From the NCBI GenBank assembly GCA_937889535.1, contig CALBZW010000018.1, forward strand, positions 1 through 64,000: 64,000 bases of DNA. The letters are read 5' to 3'. The DNA is from an uncultured Candidatus Saccharibacteria bacterium (GTDB lineage Bacteria; Patescibacteriota; Saccharimonadia; Saccharimonadales; Saccharimonadaceae). Under the pieces are notes generated by a model, which was given only the letters and a program-made list of their open reading frames with translations, did not search any database and had not been told where the DNA came from. Of the stretch, positions 40,817-50,200 are shown in pieces. Positions within the stretch are counted from its first letter, which is position 1. Every line of letters starts with the position of its first letter. The translations under genes were made by a program, and so were the position numbers.

Positions 40817-42283
40817 TTATAACTCCTTTTGTTCTTCTGTAGTTTGTCTAGTATATATGTATATTCTATCAGAATTATCGGACTTTGGCGAGGTAATAAT
40901 GCGTTCGATGCTGGCTGAAACTTTCTCGTGACCTAGGATAGCGAAGTGCTTCGGTAGCTCATCGGCCTTTTCCGGAATCTCTTGGATAATAGTATATTCT
41001 CCTTGTTGGTCGAGGATTTGGTAAAAATTATACTTAGTTTCATCTTGGACATAGATCGTGGTACCAGTTTCGAGGTTAGCTTCTATGAGCTTAATATCGT
41101 CGTGGAACTTGTCGGCGACGATCGGGATATAGCGGTAACCGTAAAGAAAATGTGTAATTCCTCCAGTGATCATAATTCCGAGGAAAAGGCCAATTGGAAA
41201 GACGGCGGAAATGCGGGCATAAGGGTTGTCCGGGAAAAGGTCGTACCATTTGGCAAGAATATAGCGCAGTCCGTGTGCAATTAAGATTGCCATTGGTAGC
41301 AAGATGAGGATTGCGGCTTCGGGATTAAGTCCGGAGAGAAAGATTGTAAAGATGACAAGGCAGATTGCGATTGAATTGCGCGAGGCAAAGAAGCCTTTTG
41401 AGGTTGAAAGTAACCCGATGACGGCAAGAGCAACTGATGCTAGACCGACAAAAGGCGAGAGAAAGGAGCTGTCAAGCGTTGTATTCCAGGCGAAAAACGG
41501 TAAGAAGGCGGTCTGGATATTGTCAATGAAGCCAGCCAAGGAGAAATCGGGCGTAAGTAGGAGTTCGGCGATGATATGTGGATTGATAAAAGCGGCCATG
41601 ACCGCGGCAGCTAGCCCCATGATAATAATGAAAATCGTGAGGACGAGCGGAAATGTCGGAAGGGTTTTAATAGTGAAGCGTAAATGTGGATGTAAGAAGG
41701 CAAAAAGTACAATGAAGCCAGCGAGATATATCATATATGGAGTGAAAATCGAAGCGAGGAGTGCAAAGGCGAAGACGAAGCAATACATCGGCTTGGGTTT
41801 AGTTACGCCTTGGATTTTCGAGCCGAGCCAGAGTAGTAGAGTAGGCCAAAATACAATCATGATAAGTGGAGTGCCGCTGCCAGCGAGGTAGAGAAACGAA
41901 GCTGATAATACGGCCAGGATTGAGGCGAAAAGCGCGACGTTGGTCTTGAACCAGCGGTTGAGCAAGAGGATTAATAGTCCGCCGAGTAGGGCTCCGATAA
42001 CGATACTGGGGAGTTTGATGGCGTAAACATTAAGTCCAAAAGTCATAATCGAGAGTTTTTGTAACACGCGATAGGGGAGATCGACGATGTCGCCGCGAAA
42101 AACTGCGTCGAGCTGGACGGCGTAAGAGCTAGCAGCGGACTGCATCTCGGCCTCGGAAATCCCGGCTGGAGAGAGTAGAGGAAGGCCAAAAAGGATGCCA
42201 AGATAAGCAGTACTAAGCAAAATAAAGCCAATCACAAAACGATAGCGGTAGAGAAAAAGTTTGGAAATGACGAGTTTCTTCAC
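40817..42283 (-). CDS. polytopic membrane protein, glycosyltransferase family 39-like
   Basis: 488 residues starting with GTG at 42283, 6 nt after TATAAT. About ten membrane segments; residues 35-75 give a first extracytoplasmic loop (SEAEMQSAASSYAVQLDAVFRGDIVDLPYRVLQKLSIMTFGLN), the place where GT-C enzymes carry their catalytic acidic pair. The C-terminal 90 residues are soluble. This fits a dolichol-phosphate-mannosyltransferase-like GT-C enzyme, but no motif proves it. Confidence 0.65.
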   Translation of the reverse strand: MKKLVISKLFLYRYRFVIGFILLSTAYLGILFGLPLLSPAGISEAEMQSAASSYAVQLDAVFRGDIVDLPYRVLQKLSIMTFGLNVYAIKLPSIVIGALLGGLLILLLNRWFKTNVALFASILAVLSASFLYLAGSGTPLIMIVFWPTLLLWLGSKIQGVTKPKPMYCFVFAFALLASIFTPYMIYLAGFIVLFAFLHPHLRFTIKTLPTFPLVLTIFIIIMGLAAAVMAAFINPHIIAELLLTPDFSLAGFIDNIQTAFLPFFAWNTTLDSSFLSPFVGLASVALAVIGLLSTSKGFFASRNSIAICLVIFTIFLSGLNPEAAILILLPMAILIAHGLRYILAKWYDLFPDNPYARISAVFPIGLFLGIMITGGITHFLYGYRYIPIVADKFHDDIKLIEANLETGTTIYVQDETKYNFYQILDQQGEYTIIQEIPEKADELPKHFAILGHEKVSASIERIITSPKSDNSDRIYIYTRQTTEEQKEL

Positions 42284-42316
42284 ATATATATTATAGCACG
42301 TGTGGAGTGAATTTTG

Positions 42317-43687
42317 CTACTCATGTTCTTTGTCCAGAGACATAAAGCGTAGCAACTCAGGATGGAAGTAGAGCTCGACTTTGCCGACTGGGCCATGGCG
42401 ATGTTTGGCAAGGATAAGCTCGGTGATATTAGTAGGTACGAAATCGTCATTGTTCTGTTTGTAATAATCGGGGCGATGCAGGAACATGACAAGGTCGGCG
42501 TCTTGCTCGATTGAGCCGGATTCACGCAAATCGGAGAGGACTGGGCGAGGGTCATCACGACCAGTAACGCCACGGGATAGTTGAGCCAGTGCGATAACGG
42601 GGATTTCTAGTTCCCTGGCGAGAGTTTTAAGACCACGGGAAATTTCGGTGACCTCTTGGACGCGATTACCGGCGTAGCGGTCGGAACCTTGGAGGAGCTG
42701 AAGATAGTCAACGATAATCATACTAATATTGTGATCATGTGCGGCACGGCGAGCCTTATTACGTAGTTCTAGAACAGTCATAGAACTAGTGTCGTCGAGG
42801 TAAAGCGGAACTTCGCTCATTTCGGCGAGGGCGTCACCGATACGGGCAAAATCTTCATTTTCGATATTACCAGTGCGAATACGCCAGGCATCGACGCCAC
42901 CAATATCGGAAATCATGCGGTCGACGATTTCGTTTTTGGCCATCTCCATCGAGAAAAAGAGTACGCCGCGACCATCGCCGTTGCGAGTAGCGACGTTGTA
43001 GGCGAGATTTTGAGCAAAAGTGGTTTTACCCATAGCTGGGCGAGCGCCGATGATAATCAGGTCACCTTTTTGGAAACCGGCAGTCTTCTTATCGAGGTCA
43101 CGAAAACCGGTTTTTAGTCCGCGGAGTGCGCCTTTATTGCGATGCAACTCTTCGATGCGTTCGTAGGCTTCATCGAGAAGGTCTTCGAGTTTATTATAGT
43201 CAGACTTAATCGTTTTGTCAGAGACTTCAAAAAGGCTTTTTTCGGCCTTGCCGACGAGGTCACCGACGTTTTTGGTGCTGTCATAGGCGTCGGTAGCAAT
43301 GTCAGTGCCGGCTTTAATCAAGCGGCGGCGCAAGGCGGCTTGTGCGACGAGATCGGCATAAGCGTCGACGTGCGAAGCAGTTGGAACGAAATTTGTTAGT
43401 TCAGTGAGATAAGGCGCTCCGCCGATATTTTTGAGAGTTTTTTGATTCTTGAGCTCAGAAGTCAGGGTCATGAGGTCGATTGGACGGTGATGCTCATAGA
43501 GCGAAATCATTCCCTTGTAAATGTCGGCGTGACTGGGGTCGTAAAAATCCGGGGCCTTGAGCTGTTCAAGGACGTTCGGGAAGGCGGCATCAGAAAGTAA
43601 TAGGGCGCCAAGTAGAGACTTCTCAGCCTCTAAATCTTGTGGCGGGATGCGTGCATTGTCCTTGTCGGATGCCGGTGAATCTGACAT
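42317..43687 (-). CDS. dnaB: replicative DNA helicase DnaB
   Basis: 456 residues. N-terminal domain (PPQDLEAEKSLLGALLLSDAAF), then the RecA-like motor with Walker A GARPAMGKTTFAQNLAYN at about residue 213, Walker B IIVDYLQLLQG at about 326, and the GSIEQDADLVMFLHR motif. It has a strong AGGAGG ribosome site, 6 nt from the ATG. It lies just downstream of dnaX, so two replication-fork genes are together. Confidence 0.95.
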   Translation of the reverse strand: MSDSPASDKDNARIPPQDLEAEKSLLGALLLSDAAFPNVLEQLKAPDFYDPSHADIYKGMISLYEHHRPIDLMTLTSELKNQKTLKNIGGAPYLTELTNFVPTASHVDAYADLVAQAALRRRLIKAGTDIATDAYDSTKNVGDLVGKAEKSLFEVSDKTIKSDYNKLEDLLDEAYERIEELHRNKGALRGLKTGFRDLDKKTAGFQKGDLIIIGARPAMGKTTFAQNLAYNVATRNGDGRGVLFFSMEMAKNEIVDRMISDIGGVDAWRIRTGNIENEDFARIGDALAEMSEVPLYLDDTSSMTVLELRNKARRAAHDHNISMIIVDYLQLLQGSDRYAGNRVQEVTEISRGLKTLARELEIPVIALAQLSRGVTGRDDPRPVLSDLRESGSIEQDADLVMFLHRPDYYKQNNDDFVPTNITELILAKHRHGPVGKVELYFHPELLRFMSLDKEHE

Positions 43688-43715
43688 TTACCTCCTTTTA
43701 GCTAATAGGGGCCGT

Positions 43716-45218
43716 CTAAAACGGTAGATCTCCATTAACCTCTTGTACACCCCCCATTATAGCAGAAATTTGGGAGATTGAGCTGTCTTCAGGCGTTTTA
43801 TGAGCGCCGATTTCGTGAATAACGAGCTCGATGTTGGTAAGATTGTCGGTGAGGATTTTGGTATTATTAGGCTTTTCGAGGATAGTTTTGGTGAATTTTT
43901 GGGTAGGGTAAATATGTAGGGTTTTGCCATCGAATTCGTATTCAACTTTGGCGAGTTGGCTGTAGATCGCGAGATTGAGGTCCTGGATGCGCTCTAGGAA
44001 GCCATTCCAATCAAAATGCTCAGCGGAAATAACTGGTTTAAGGGTGGATTGTGAGGCTTCGGGAGCGGGGTTTTCCGAGGGTTTTTGCGTTTTAGGGGCA
44101 TTTAGAGGCGGTTTGGGAGTGATATGGGTCGGAGCTGGGTGTGACGGCGCTGGAGATTTTGCCGGGGTTTCTGGGGCTGCTGCTGACGTTTCAGGGGTGG
44201 TTGCGACAGGGTTTGGTGATTTTGGGGTGGTTTGCACTGCCTTTTGCGCTGTCTGCAAGCTTGAAGGCCGTGCACTCTGCATCCTACTCGTTGAATTCCC
44301 GCCAAGAAAAGCTAGTAATAACTTAGCTTCAGGGAAAGGCGGGCTAACCTCGGGGAGTTTAGCGAGTAAGTGTAATAGTTCGGTCTTGGGCTGAGTAACA
44401 ATAGCCTCAATAAGTTCGGAAACTAGGATTTCGGGACGGACGCCAGAACCCAGTAAATCTTTTAGAAGTTGATGGACTTGATTACTATCGCGCTTTTCGT
44501 AGCTATCGAGTAGTCGGTGAATCACTTCTTCTTGCGGTAGACCTAGCGCGCGACCTAAGACCTCAGCGGTGATTTCTTGGTCGGAGATAGCGGCGACTTG
44601 ATCAAGAAGACTGAGTGAGTCACGAAAACTGCCGCCGCCGCGCCGAACGACGATTTCGAGCGCTTCGTCGGTAATTTTAATCCCCTCGGCTTGCGAAATT
44701 TCTTTGAGGTGTGCAAGCATAACTTCAGGGCGGGCGAGCTTAAAGGTATGGACTTGGGTGCGGGATGAAATTGTAATCGGAACCTTGTGTGCGTCGGTCG
44801 TCGCCATGATGAAAATGACGTGTTCAGGCGGTTCTTCGAGCGTTTTCAAAAGAGCGTTGGAGGCGCTTTTGGTCAGCATATGGACTTCGTCGATGATGTA
44901 GACTTTGTATTTTCCCTTGGTCGGAGCGATGACGGCTTTTTCACGGAGTTCACGGATATTATCGACGCCAGTATTAGAGGCGGCATCGATTTCGATAATA
45001 TCGAGATAGCTATCTTCGACCCGATAGTCGAAGCCATTGACGGCGTGGGCGAGAATGCGGGCGACAGAGGTTTTGCCGGTACCGCGCGGGCCGATAAAGA
45101 GAAAAGCATGGGAAATTTTGCTGGATTTGATTGCATTGGCTAGAACAGAGGTAACCTGTTCCTGCCCAACGACGTCTTCGAGCTTCGTTGGACGGTATTT
45201 GCGGTATAATACGGCCAT
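43716..45218 (-). CDS. dnaX: DNA polymerase III gamma/tau subunit, zinc module missing
   Basis: 500 residues; clamp-loader ATPase. Walker A FIGPRGTGKTSVARI at about residue 43, Walker B VYIIDEVHMLTKSASNALLKTLEEPP at about 106, sensor 1 ATTDAHK, and SSRTQVHTFKL. Between Walker A and DIIEIDAASNTGVD the usual Cys4 zinc finger of about 25 residues is absent (NGFDYRVEDSYL only). A Pro/Thr/Ala-rich linker (about 300-400) precedes a small C-terminal domain, as in tau. Its start abuts the stop of the 172-aa gene. Confidence 0.93.
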   Translation of the reverse strand: MAVLYRKYRPTKLEDVVGQEQVTSVLANAIKSSKISHAFLFIGPRGTGKTSVARILAHAVNGFDYRVEDSYLDIIEIDAASNTGVDNIRELREKAVIAPTKGKYKVYIIDEVHMLTKSASNALLKTLEEPPEHVIFIMATTDAHKVPITISSRTQVHTFKLARPEVMLAHLKEISQAEGIKITDEALEIVVRRGGGSFRDSLSLLDQVAAISDQEITAEVLGRALGLPQEEVIHRLLDSYEKRDSNQVHQLLKDLLGSGVRPEILVSELIEAIVTQPKTELLHLLAKLPEVSPPFPEAKLLLAFLGGNSTSRMQSARPSSLQTAQKAVQTTPKSPNPVATTPETSAAAPETPAKSPAPSHPAPTHITPKPPLNAPKTQKPSENPAPEASQSTLKPVISAEHFDWNGFLERIQDLNLAIYSQLAKVEYEFDGKTLHIYPTQKFTKTILEKPNNTKILTDNLTNIELVIHEIGAHKTPEDSSISQISAIMGGVQEVNGDLPF

Positions 45219-45737
45219 CTAGAGAGCAGCCTCAACGGCGGCCCAGGCGGCTTGCTCGTTGTTGGCGGGGATAATCGCTGAGACCTGATTACCTTCACGA
45301 AGATGGAAGTAAGTCACACTAGCATAAAGAATTTCGTATTCGCGGCCACCGACTTCAATGTAATATTTATCGTCATGATGTACGAGTGTGCCAATGACTG
45401 CTTTACGCTCGACGGGTCCGATTTGCTTATAGAGGAAGCGACCTTCAGGAGTGATCGTAAGTTTAAGAATATCGCCTTCGATTAACTTAGACTTTGAAGC
45501 GTAGTTTGCCGGAACTGGATAATTTTTCCCGTCGGGACCGATCATAATCTGACCATCGAAGACGCCTTCGATGACTTTGCCCTCGGGGCTAGAGACGACG
45601 GTCTCGCGTGGTGCGGTAATAGCATCGCCATCACCAAGCACGGAGATTAAGAGTTCTTTGGCGGCAGCGAGATTCGTCTCGGCTTCTTGGATCAGCCCAC
45701 GCAGTCGCTTGATTTGTTTTTCTGGTAATTCAGACAT
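45219..45737 (-). CDS. conserved hypothetical protein, 172 aa
   Basis: Starts at the ATG at 45737 (MSELPEKQIKRLRGL), with a GAGG ribosome site; a GTG lies 3 nt upstream. A predicted N-terminal helical hairpin (about 1-40) is followed by a beta-rich domain (GVFDGQIMIGPDGKNYPVPANYASKSKLIEGDILKLTI), a compact RNA-binding or barrel-like fold. Similar proteins exist in other Patescibacteria from memory. Coupled to dnaX (no gap). The function is unknown. Confidence 0.7.
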   Translation of the reverse strand: MSELPEKQIKRLRGLIQEAETNLAAAKELLISVLGDGDAITAPRETVVSSPEGKVIEGVFDGQIMIGPDGKNYPVPANYASKSKLIEGDILKLTITPEGRFLYKQIGPVERKAVIGTLVHHDDKYYIEVGGREYEILYASVTYFHLREGNQVSAIIPANNEQAAWAAVEAAL

Positions 45738-45934
45738 CACCTCGCATCCAGTCCGTAATTAACTTTAATACTAACCTTATATTATACCTTCGGCAGTCAA
45801 AAGTCAAGTTGGGTTTTGGGCGGTTTTCCACCGGGATAACGGCGGTAAGCATAAAAGTGTTGTAAAAATAACATGGAGAATCTATGCAAAAAGTTTATGG
45901 AATTTGGTATAATGAGGGGCAATTTAGGAGGCTT

Positions 45935-46540
45935 ATGGGAAAAAGGTGGCATAAAGTAGTGATTGGGATGGTGGGGGTAGTGATTTTGGTTGCGGTTGTA
46001 GTGCTGGTGAAGATTGCGTTGACTCCAGAGGTTGAAGATGTGGAGCCTGAGAGTGTAAGTGTGAGTCAGGAGGAGACTTATGGGTTTGTTGAGCCGGAGA
46101 CGGTGGCGACACTGGTGGCAAAATTCAATACTGAGATAATGAACCAGACGGGGTGGGAGTTGTTGCCGGCAGATGATACGACAATGATGACTTATGAAAA
46201 TAATTATTGGTATCCGCTAGATGATGATATTGCACTAGTGGTGGTGCCGGTGGAGTTTAGCGGCGATAAAGAGCAGGATAAGGTTTTGACGATGTTGATC
46301 TATGTCGACAAGAATTTGGCAAATCAGGAAAAGGCGCGTTCGTATTGGCAATATTTAGTACAGGCAAATGGCGGGGATTATAGCGCGGAAGAGGTGGCGG
46401 GATTGATGGCTGAGGCAGAGATGCTACGTGAACGGGGTGAGATGGCGAATCGGGGTAAAGGATTGTTTGTGGCGATTAATGAGGCGGGGGGCGGTGATCA
46501 TATAGAATATCAAGTAGTCCGGAACTACGAGGAGAACTAG
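45935..46540 (+). CDS. membrane-anchored extracellular protein, 201 aa
   Basis: Starts at the ATG at 45935 (MGKRWHKVVIGMVGVVILVA), 5 nt after AGGAGG; the upstream part of the ORF lies before the TATAAT box. One membrane segment (about residues 7-28), an acidic Glu/Val/Ser stretch, and then a soluble domain of about 140 residues (FNTEIMNQTGWELLPADDTTMMTYENNYWYPLDDDIALVVVPVEFSGDKEQDKV). No family is recognised. It is flanked by oppositely oriented genes and ends at a shared terminator with rplL. Confidence 0.65.
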   Translation: MGKRWHKVVIGMVGVVILVAVVVLVKIALTPEVEDVEPESVSVSQEETYGFVEPETVATLVAKFNTEIMNQTGWELLPADDTTMMTYENNYWYPLDDDIALVVVPVEFSGDKEQDKVLTMLIYVDKNLANQEKARSYWQYLVQANGGDYSAEEVAGLMAEAEMLRERGEMANRGKGLFVAINEAGGGDHIEYQVVRNYEEN

Positions 46541-46576
46541 CTCTCTCTGGCTACTTTGACATGATATGCCTGCACA

Positions 46577-46606
46577 AAAAAGAACTCCTTTGCGGAGTTC
46601 TTTTTG
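46577..46606. terminator. bidirectional terminator between the 201-aa gene and rplL
   Basis: AAAAAGAACTCC-TTTG-CGGAGTTCTTTTT: a perfect stem with A5 on one side and T5 on the other, so it works in both directions for the convergent genes. Confidence 0.9.
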
Positions 46607-46637
46607 TGTAACTTTGCTAACTGTTTGTCTAAGAAAA

Positions 46638-47018
46638 TTAAGCGAGCTCGACGGTCGCGCCAGCTTCTTCCAAGCTTTTCTTCATGGTTTCAGCTTCGTC
46701 TTTCTTGACCTTCTCCTTTACGGTAGCAGGAGCGCCATCGACGAGAGCTTTAGCTTCACCCAGACCGAGGCCGGTGATTTCCTTGACAGCCTTGATGACA
46801 GCGATCTTCTGAGCGCCAGCGTCTTTCAAGACGACGTCGAATTCTGATTTGCCTTCATTGGCAGCTGCACCGCCTTCAGCTGGAGCAGCAGCAACCGCGA
46901 CAGCCGCCGCAGCTGGCTCAATGCCGTATTCGTCTTTGAGTAAGTTTTTGAGTTCGTTGACTTCAAGAATGGTCATGTTTACCAATTCTTCGGCCAATTT
47001 TTTGATATCTGTAGCCAT
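46638..47018 (-). CDS. rplL: 50S ribosomal protein L7/L12
   Basis: 126 residues. N-terminal dimerisation helix ([33 protein letters not shown]), an Ala-rich hinge ([18 protein letters not shown]) and the C-terminal factor-binding domain ([41 protein letters not shown]). The ribosome stalk that recruits translational GTPases. It lies 46 nt after rplJ, as usual. Confidence 0.97.
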   Translation of the reverse strand: MATDIKKLAEELVNMTILEVNELKNLLKDEYGIEPAAAAVAVAAAPAEGGAAANEGKSEFDVVLKDAGAQKIAVIKAVKEITGLGLGEAKALVDGAPATVKEKVKKDEAETMKKSLEEAGATVELA

Positions 47019-47064
47019 ATTAGTTCCTTCTTAATAAATTAGTGTTTTGTATGAAGTTGCTGAA

Positions 47065-47586
47065 TTAAGCAGCTTTCGCTTCCAAGCCAGAAACGATGTC
47101 GGAGAGACCATTGCTGGTCGCAGAAACAACATCGTTGATTGGAGAGAGCAGCTGCGCGACGACCTGGGCGATGAGCTCGTTCTTCGACGGCATCTTGGCG
47201 AGAGTAGTAATCTCAGCCTGATCCATCGCTTTGCCTTCGCCGGAGAAGCCACCTGCGAGTTCGAGAGCCGGGTGAGTTTTGGCAAACTCGGCCAAGATTT
47301 TCGCGGGGGCGACTTCGTCACTGTCAGAAATCGCGTAAATGAGCTGACCCGTCAAGCCGGTCGTATCGGTGTCTTTGTAGACGCCGATCTCGTTCATAGC
47401 GACGCGGACAAGGCGATTTTTCACGACCTTGATGCGGACGCCAGCTTCGCGGGCGGTCTTGCGTAGCTCTTGGAGGTCAGTAACCGTCAAACCCTGGTAG
47501 CGGGCATAGGCGGTGAGCTTTGCATCCGAAAGCAACGCGGTCAAATCAGCAACCAAAGTATCTTTTTTCGCTTTTGAAATTGCCAT
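47065..47586 (-). CDS. rplJ: 50S ribosomal protein L10
   Basis: 173 residues; anchors the L7/L12 stalk to 23S rRNA. MAISKAKKDTLVADLTALLSDAKLTAYARYQGLTVTDLQELRKTAREAGVRIKVVKNRLVRVAM is the family N-terminal domain; the C-terminal helix (LIAQVVAQLLSPINDVVSATSNGLSDIVSGLEAKAA) holds L12 dimers. Ribosome site AAGGAAC. Confidence 0.96.
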   Translation of the reverse strand: MAISKAKKDTLVADLTALLSDAKLTAYARYQGLTVTDLQELRKTAREAGVRIKVVKNRLVRVAMNEIGVYKDTDTTGLTGQLIYAISDSDEVAPAKILAEFAKTHPALELAGGFSGEGKAMDQAEITTLAKMPSKNELIAQVVAQLLSPINDVVSATSNGLSDIVSGLEAKAA

Positions 47587-47779
47587 AAAAGTTCCTTGGA
47601 TTATTTGATATTTTTGACGTTTTTGATGACGAAACAGTTAGTAAGTTGTTAATTTCCGTTACCCCAAGACTAAGAAAAGTTCCTCGGTGGCATGATTAAG
47701 GAGGTTTGGTAGAAATGTTGTAATTTTTACAACATTCTCCTCTCCCGCCACTATCTCTAGAATAACTGTTTCTATTATA
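47587..47779 (-). promoter_or_regulatory. rplJ leader with promoter (probable L10 leader)
   Basis: TATAAT at 47774-47779 (minus), with a roughly 180-nt untranslated leader before rplJ. The leader holds a 9-bp hairpin from the palindrome at 47716-47734 and other pairing segments. Long rplJL leaders usually bind L10(L12)4 to repress translation. I cannot confirm the kink-turn from the sequence alone, so the L10-leader call is by position and length. Confidence 0.5.
47716..47734. repeat. 19-bp palindrome, copy 2
   Basis: TGTTGTAATTTTTACAACA, identical (reverse complement) to the palindrome at 26020-26038. It lies within the rplJ leader, about 35-50 nt after the predicted transcription start. 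Confidence 0.7.
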
Positions 47780-47807
47780 GCAAAGTTTGGTAAAAAAGCA
47801 AGTACGG

Positions 47808-47838
47808 AAAATCCCGCCACTTTGAGCGACGGGATTTT
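47808..47838 (-). terminator. rplA terminator
   Basis: AAAATCCCG and CGGGATTTT stems with near pairing of the inner bases, about 20 nt after the rplA stop codon. A-rich and T-rich flanks on both arms allow termination on the minus strand. Confidence 0.75.
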
Positions 47839-47854
47839 GTTTAGTTAATCTATC

Positions 47855-48781
47855 TTAGTTATAGATGTTCTCGACCGCAATCGCTGGGCCCATAGTTGTC
47901 GTAATGTAGATCGACTTAACGTAAGTACCCTTGATTGAAGCTGGACGGTGACTCTTCAGACTTTCAAAGAAAACTTCGGCGTTTTCAAGTAGCTTCGCCT
48001 GATCGAAATTCGTCTTACCGAGACCGAGATGAACGATGGCCTGCTTGTCGACGCGATACTCGACCTTACCAGCTTTGGCTTCTTTGACGGCCTTTTCGAT
48101 ATCGGTCGTGACGGTACCAGCTTTTGGATTTGGCATTAAGCCTTTTGGACCGAGCAAGCGAGCGAATTTACCGAGTTTCGGCATGTAAGCCGGAGTAGAA
48201 ATCAAGACGTCGAAGTCGATTTCGCCCTTTTCGAGGCGTTTCAAGAACTCTTCGTCTTCGGCAATGTCAGCGCCAGCGGCGGCAGCTTTTTTCGCTTCAT
48301 CAAGCGGAGCGAAGACGGCGACGCGGACGTCTTTACCGTTACCGTTTGGCAAGACGACGGTTGCGCGAATGTTTTGGTCGGCTTGGCGCGGATCAACGCC
48401 GAGACGGACGTGAGCTTCGACAGTCGCGTCGAATTTCGTCGGGTTAGTCTTGACGGCGAGCTCGAGTGCGTCTTTCAAGCTGTAGAGTTTATCTTCGACG
48501 AGCTTTGCGGCAGCTTGGTATTTTTTGCCACGGCGTTCGATTTTTGGACGAGTAACTGGAGCGGCGCCACGCGGCTTTTCGCCAGCCTCTTCGAGGGCTT
48601 TGGTCTCAGCCTTGCGAGCTTGGCGCTCTTCTTCGGCCTTAACTTCTTCGATGTGTTTCTTTGATTTTTTGCCGGATTTGGCGAATTTTTCTTCGCTGGT
48701 TGTCTCGACAACTTCTTCGACGACTTCGGTCGTTTCGACGGCTGCGTCGTCTTTGATTGGAGCAGTGTTTTCTTCTGCCAT
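47855..48781 (-). CDS. rplA: 50S ribosomal protein L1 with N-terminal extension
   Basis: 308 residues against about 230 usual. The first ~80 residues are an acidic-then-basic extension ([43 protein letters not shown]). The normal L1 domain follows ([67 protein letters not shown]). Ribosome site AAGGGAAC. It is separated from its usual partner rplK by a plus-strand gene. Confidence 0.95.
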   Translation of the reverse strand: MAEENTAPIKDDAAVETTEVVEEVVETTSEEKFAKSGKKSKKHIEEVKAEEERQARKAETKALEEAGEKPRGAAPVTRPKIERRGKKYQAAAKLVEDKLYSLKDALELAVKTNPTKFDATVEAHVRLGVDPRQADQNIRATVVLPNGNGKDVRVAVFAPLDEAKKAAAAGADIAEDEEFLKRLEKGEIDFDVLISTPAYMPKLGKFARLLGPKGLMPNPKAGTVTTDIEKAVKEAKAGKVEYRVDKQAIVHLGLGKTNFDQAKLLENAEVFFESLKSHRPASIKGTYVKSIYITTTMGPAIAVENIYN

Positions 48782-48938
48782 AGTTCCCTTTCTGTGGTAT
48801 TGACGAACGGAGTTCTCCCACGGATTATTTAGTATGTATATATTTTACCAAAAAATCTCGATTTTTCAAGGGGTGAAGGATGAGTTAGCTGTGTTATAAT
48901 TGTGGGTACAAAATATGAGTAAAGGGGGCATGCAAGAC

Positions 48939-49439
48939 ATGCAAAAGATTGGCACTTTAAGTTTAGACGGATTGATGATGGCGATTTATGATGCGGTAGA
49001 GAGTCAGAACATAGTGCATCGAAAAAGAGGCACGGATGTGGCGGATCAGGAACTGAGATTGGCGCAGGCGATTGGTATTAAGGTTGAGCCTCTATCGAAA
49101 CACGCTTCGCAATGGATACGAGGTAAGGGCCAGACGTCGTGTTTTTGGGAATGTTGCGCAGTGAATATGCGCGAAATCGAGACCGTAATATCGTTGGATG
49201 GTTGGGGTTCTGAGCTGAACGGTGGACCTTTAGCTGAGTCGGAAGAGACGTTTTTGGCGGAGGAACGCCGAGAGGAGGGCGGCAAGATGGAGTTTTTGCG
49301 GTTGACGGTGCGGATTTTTGCCACGGCTGAAGCGGTTGCGGATTATAGTGAGCGCATACGGGGGTTGACTGGTGTAGCTTTGGGGGCGGCACGGGTATAT
49401 TTGCAACGGGATAAGTCGCAGTGCTGTTCATGCCTGTAG
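48939..49439 (+). CDS. orphan hypothetical protein between rplA and rplK, 166 aa
   Basis: Starts probably at the ATG at 48939 (MQKIGTLSLDGLMMAIYDAVES), 10 nt after AAAGGGGG; in-frame ATGs at 48915 and 48930 are possible. A mixed soluble protein with two cysteine groups: GKGQTSCFWECCAVNMREIE at about residues 75-90 and a C-terminal KSQCCSCL. No family is recognised. It has its own -10 box (TATAAT upstream) and terminator, and splits an otherwise highly conserved ribosomal gene pair, so it was probably inserted. Confidence 0.65.
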   Translation: MQKIGTLSLDGLMMAIYDAVESQNIVHRKRGTDVADQELRLAQAIGIKVEPLSKHASQWIRGKGQTSCFWECCAVNMREIETVISLDGWGSELNGGPLAESEETFLAEERREEGGKMEFLRLTVRIFATAEAVADYSERIRGLTGVALGAARVYLQRDKSQCCSCL

Positions 49440-49481
49440 GATGTAGATTTTTGCATAGAGGCGGATTTATCATCAATCCAG

Positions 49482-49509
49482 AAAAAGCACCTAGATTCTA
49501 GGTGCTTTT
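49482..49509. terminator. bidirectional terminator between orphan gene and rplK
   Basis: AAAAAGCACCTAGA pairs with TCTAGGTGCTTTT, with A-tract and T-tract flanks, between two converging genes. Confidence 0.85.
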
Positions 49510-49533
49510 GACGTCTTATGGATTTGGCGACTA

Positions 49534-49956
49534 TTAGTCCTCGACGACTACGCCCATTGAGCGGGCGGTACCGGCGATGACTTTGACGGCGCCATCCATG
49601 TCGATAGCGTTGAGTTGATCCATCTTCGTCTTTGCAATATCTTCGAGGTCGGCGCGAGAAATTTTGCCGACTTTTTCGAGATTTGGTTTGCCGCTACCCT
49701 TGGCGATTTTGATTTTTTCGCGAATCAAATCGTCAACTGGGCGACCGAGACAGACCCAGTCAAAAGTCCGATCATCGTAGACTTTAATGTGGACGATGAC
49801 GTCTTTGCCGTTAAAATCTTTGGTGGCTTCGTTGAAGGGGTTAATAAACTCCATCATATTGAGACCCCACTGACCGAGGGTCGAGCCGACTGGAGGTCCA
49901 GCCGTAGCTTTGCCGCCAGGAATGCGCAATTTGAGATTGCCAATAACTTGTGCCAT
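49534..49956 (-). CDS. rplK: 50S ribosomal protein L11
   Basis: 140 residues; GTPase-centre protein of the large subunit. IGNLKLRIPGGKATAGPPVGSTLGQWGLNMMEFINPFNEAT is the antibiotic-binding N-terminal domain, and the end AVKVIAGTARSMGVVVED is typical. Ribosome site AAAGGG. rplA is not adjacent: a plus-strand gene separates them. Confidence 0.96.
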   Translation of the reverse strand: MAQVIGNLKLRIPGGKATAGPPVGSTLGQWGLNMMEFINPFNEATKDFNGKDVIVHIKVYDDRTFDWVCLGRPVDDLIREKIKIAKGSGKPNLEKVGKISRADLEDIAKTKMDQLNAIDMDGAVKVIAGTARSMGVVVED

Positions 49957-50078
49957 ATTATTCCCTTTTATTATGATACTGGGTGAAGCTCCCAGTTACG
50001 ATTAATATAATCGTGCGTAACAAGATTATTGTATCACATCTTTCAACCGCTGTCTAGACGCTAAACAACTCTAAATGC

Positions 50079-50107
50079 TTGACTTTTTTGATAATCTGTG
50101 CTATAAT
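50079..50107 (+). promoter_or_regulatory. near-consensus promoter of the DUF1704 gene
   Basis: TTGACT, 17 nt, TATAAT with TGTGC before and GGAGG after the -10 box. A leader of about 85 nt with a GGCAT/ATGCC hairpin precedes the start codon. Confidence 0.8.
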
Positions 50108-50200
50108 GGAGGTATAGGCATGTAAAATATGCCATAAGATGGATATTTGGGGCTTCACCATTAAAAAGAAGCTACTAGAACGTTGAGAGGATGTGAAAGT

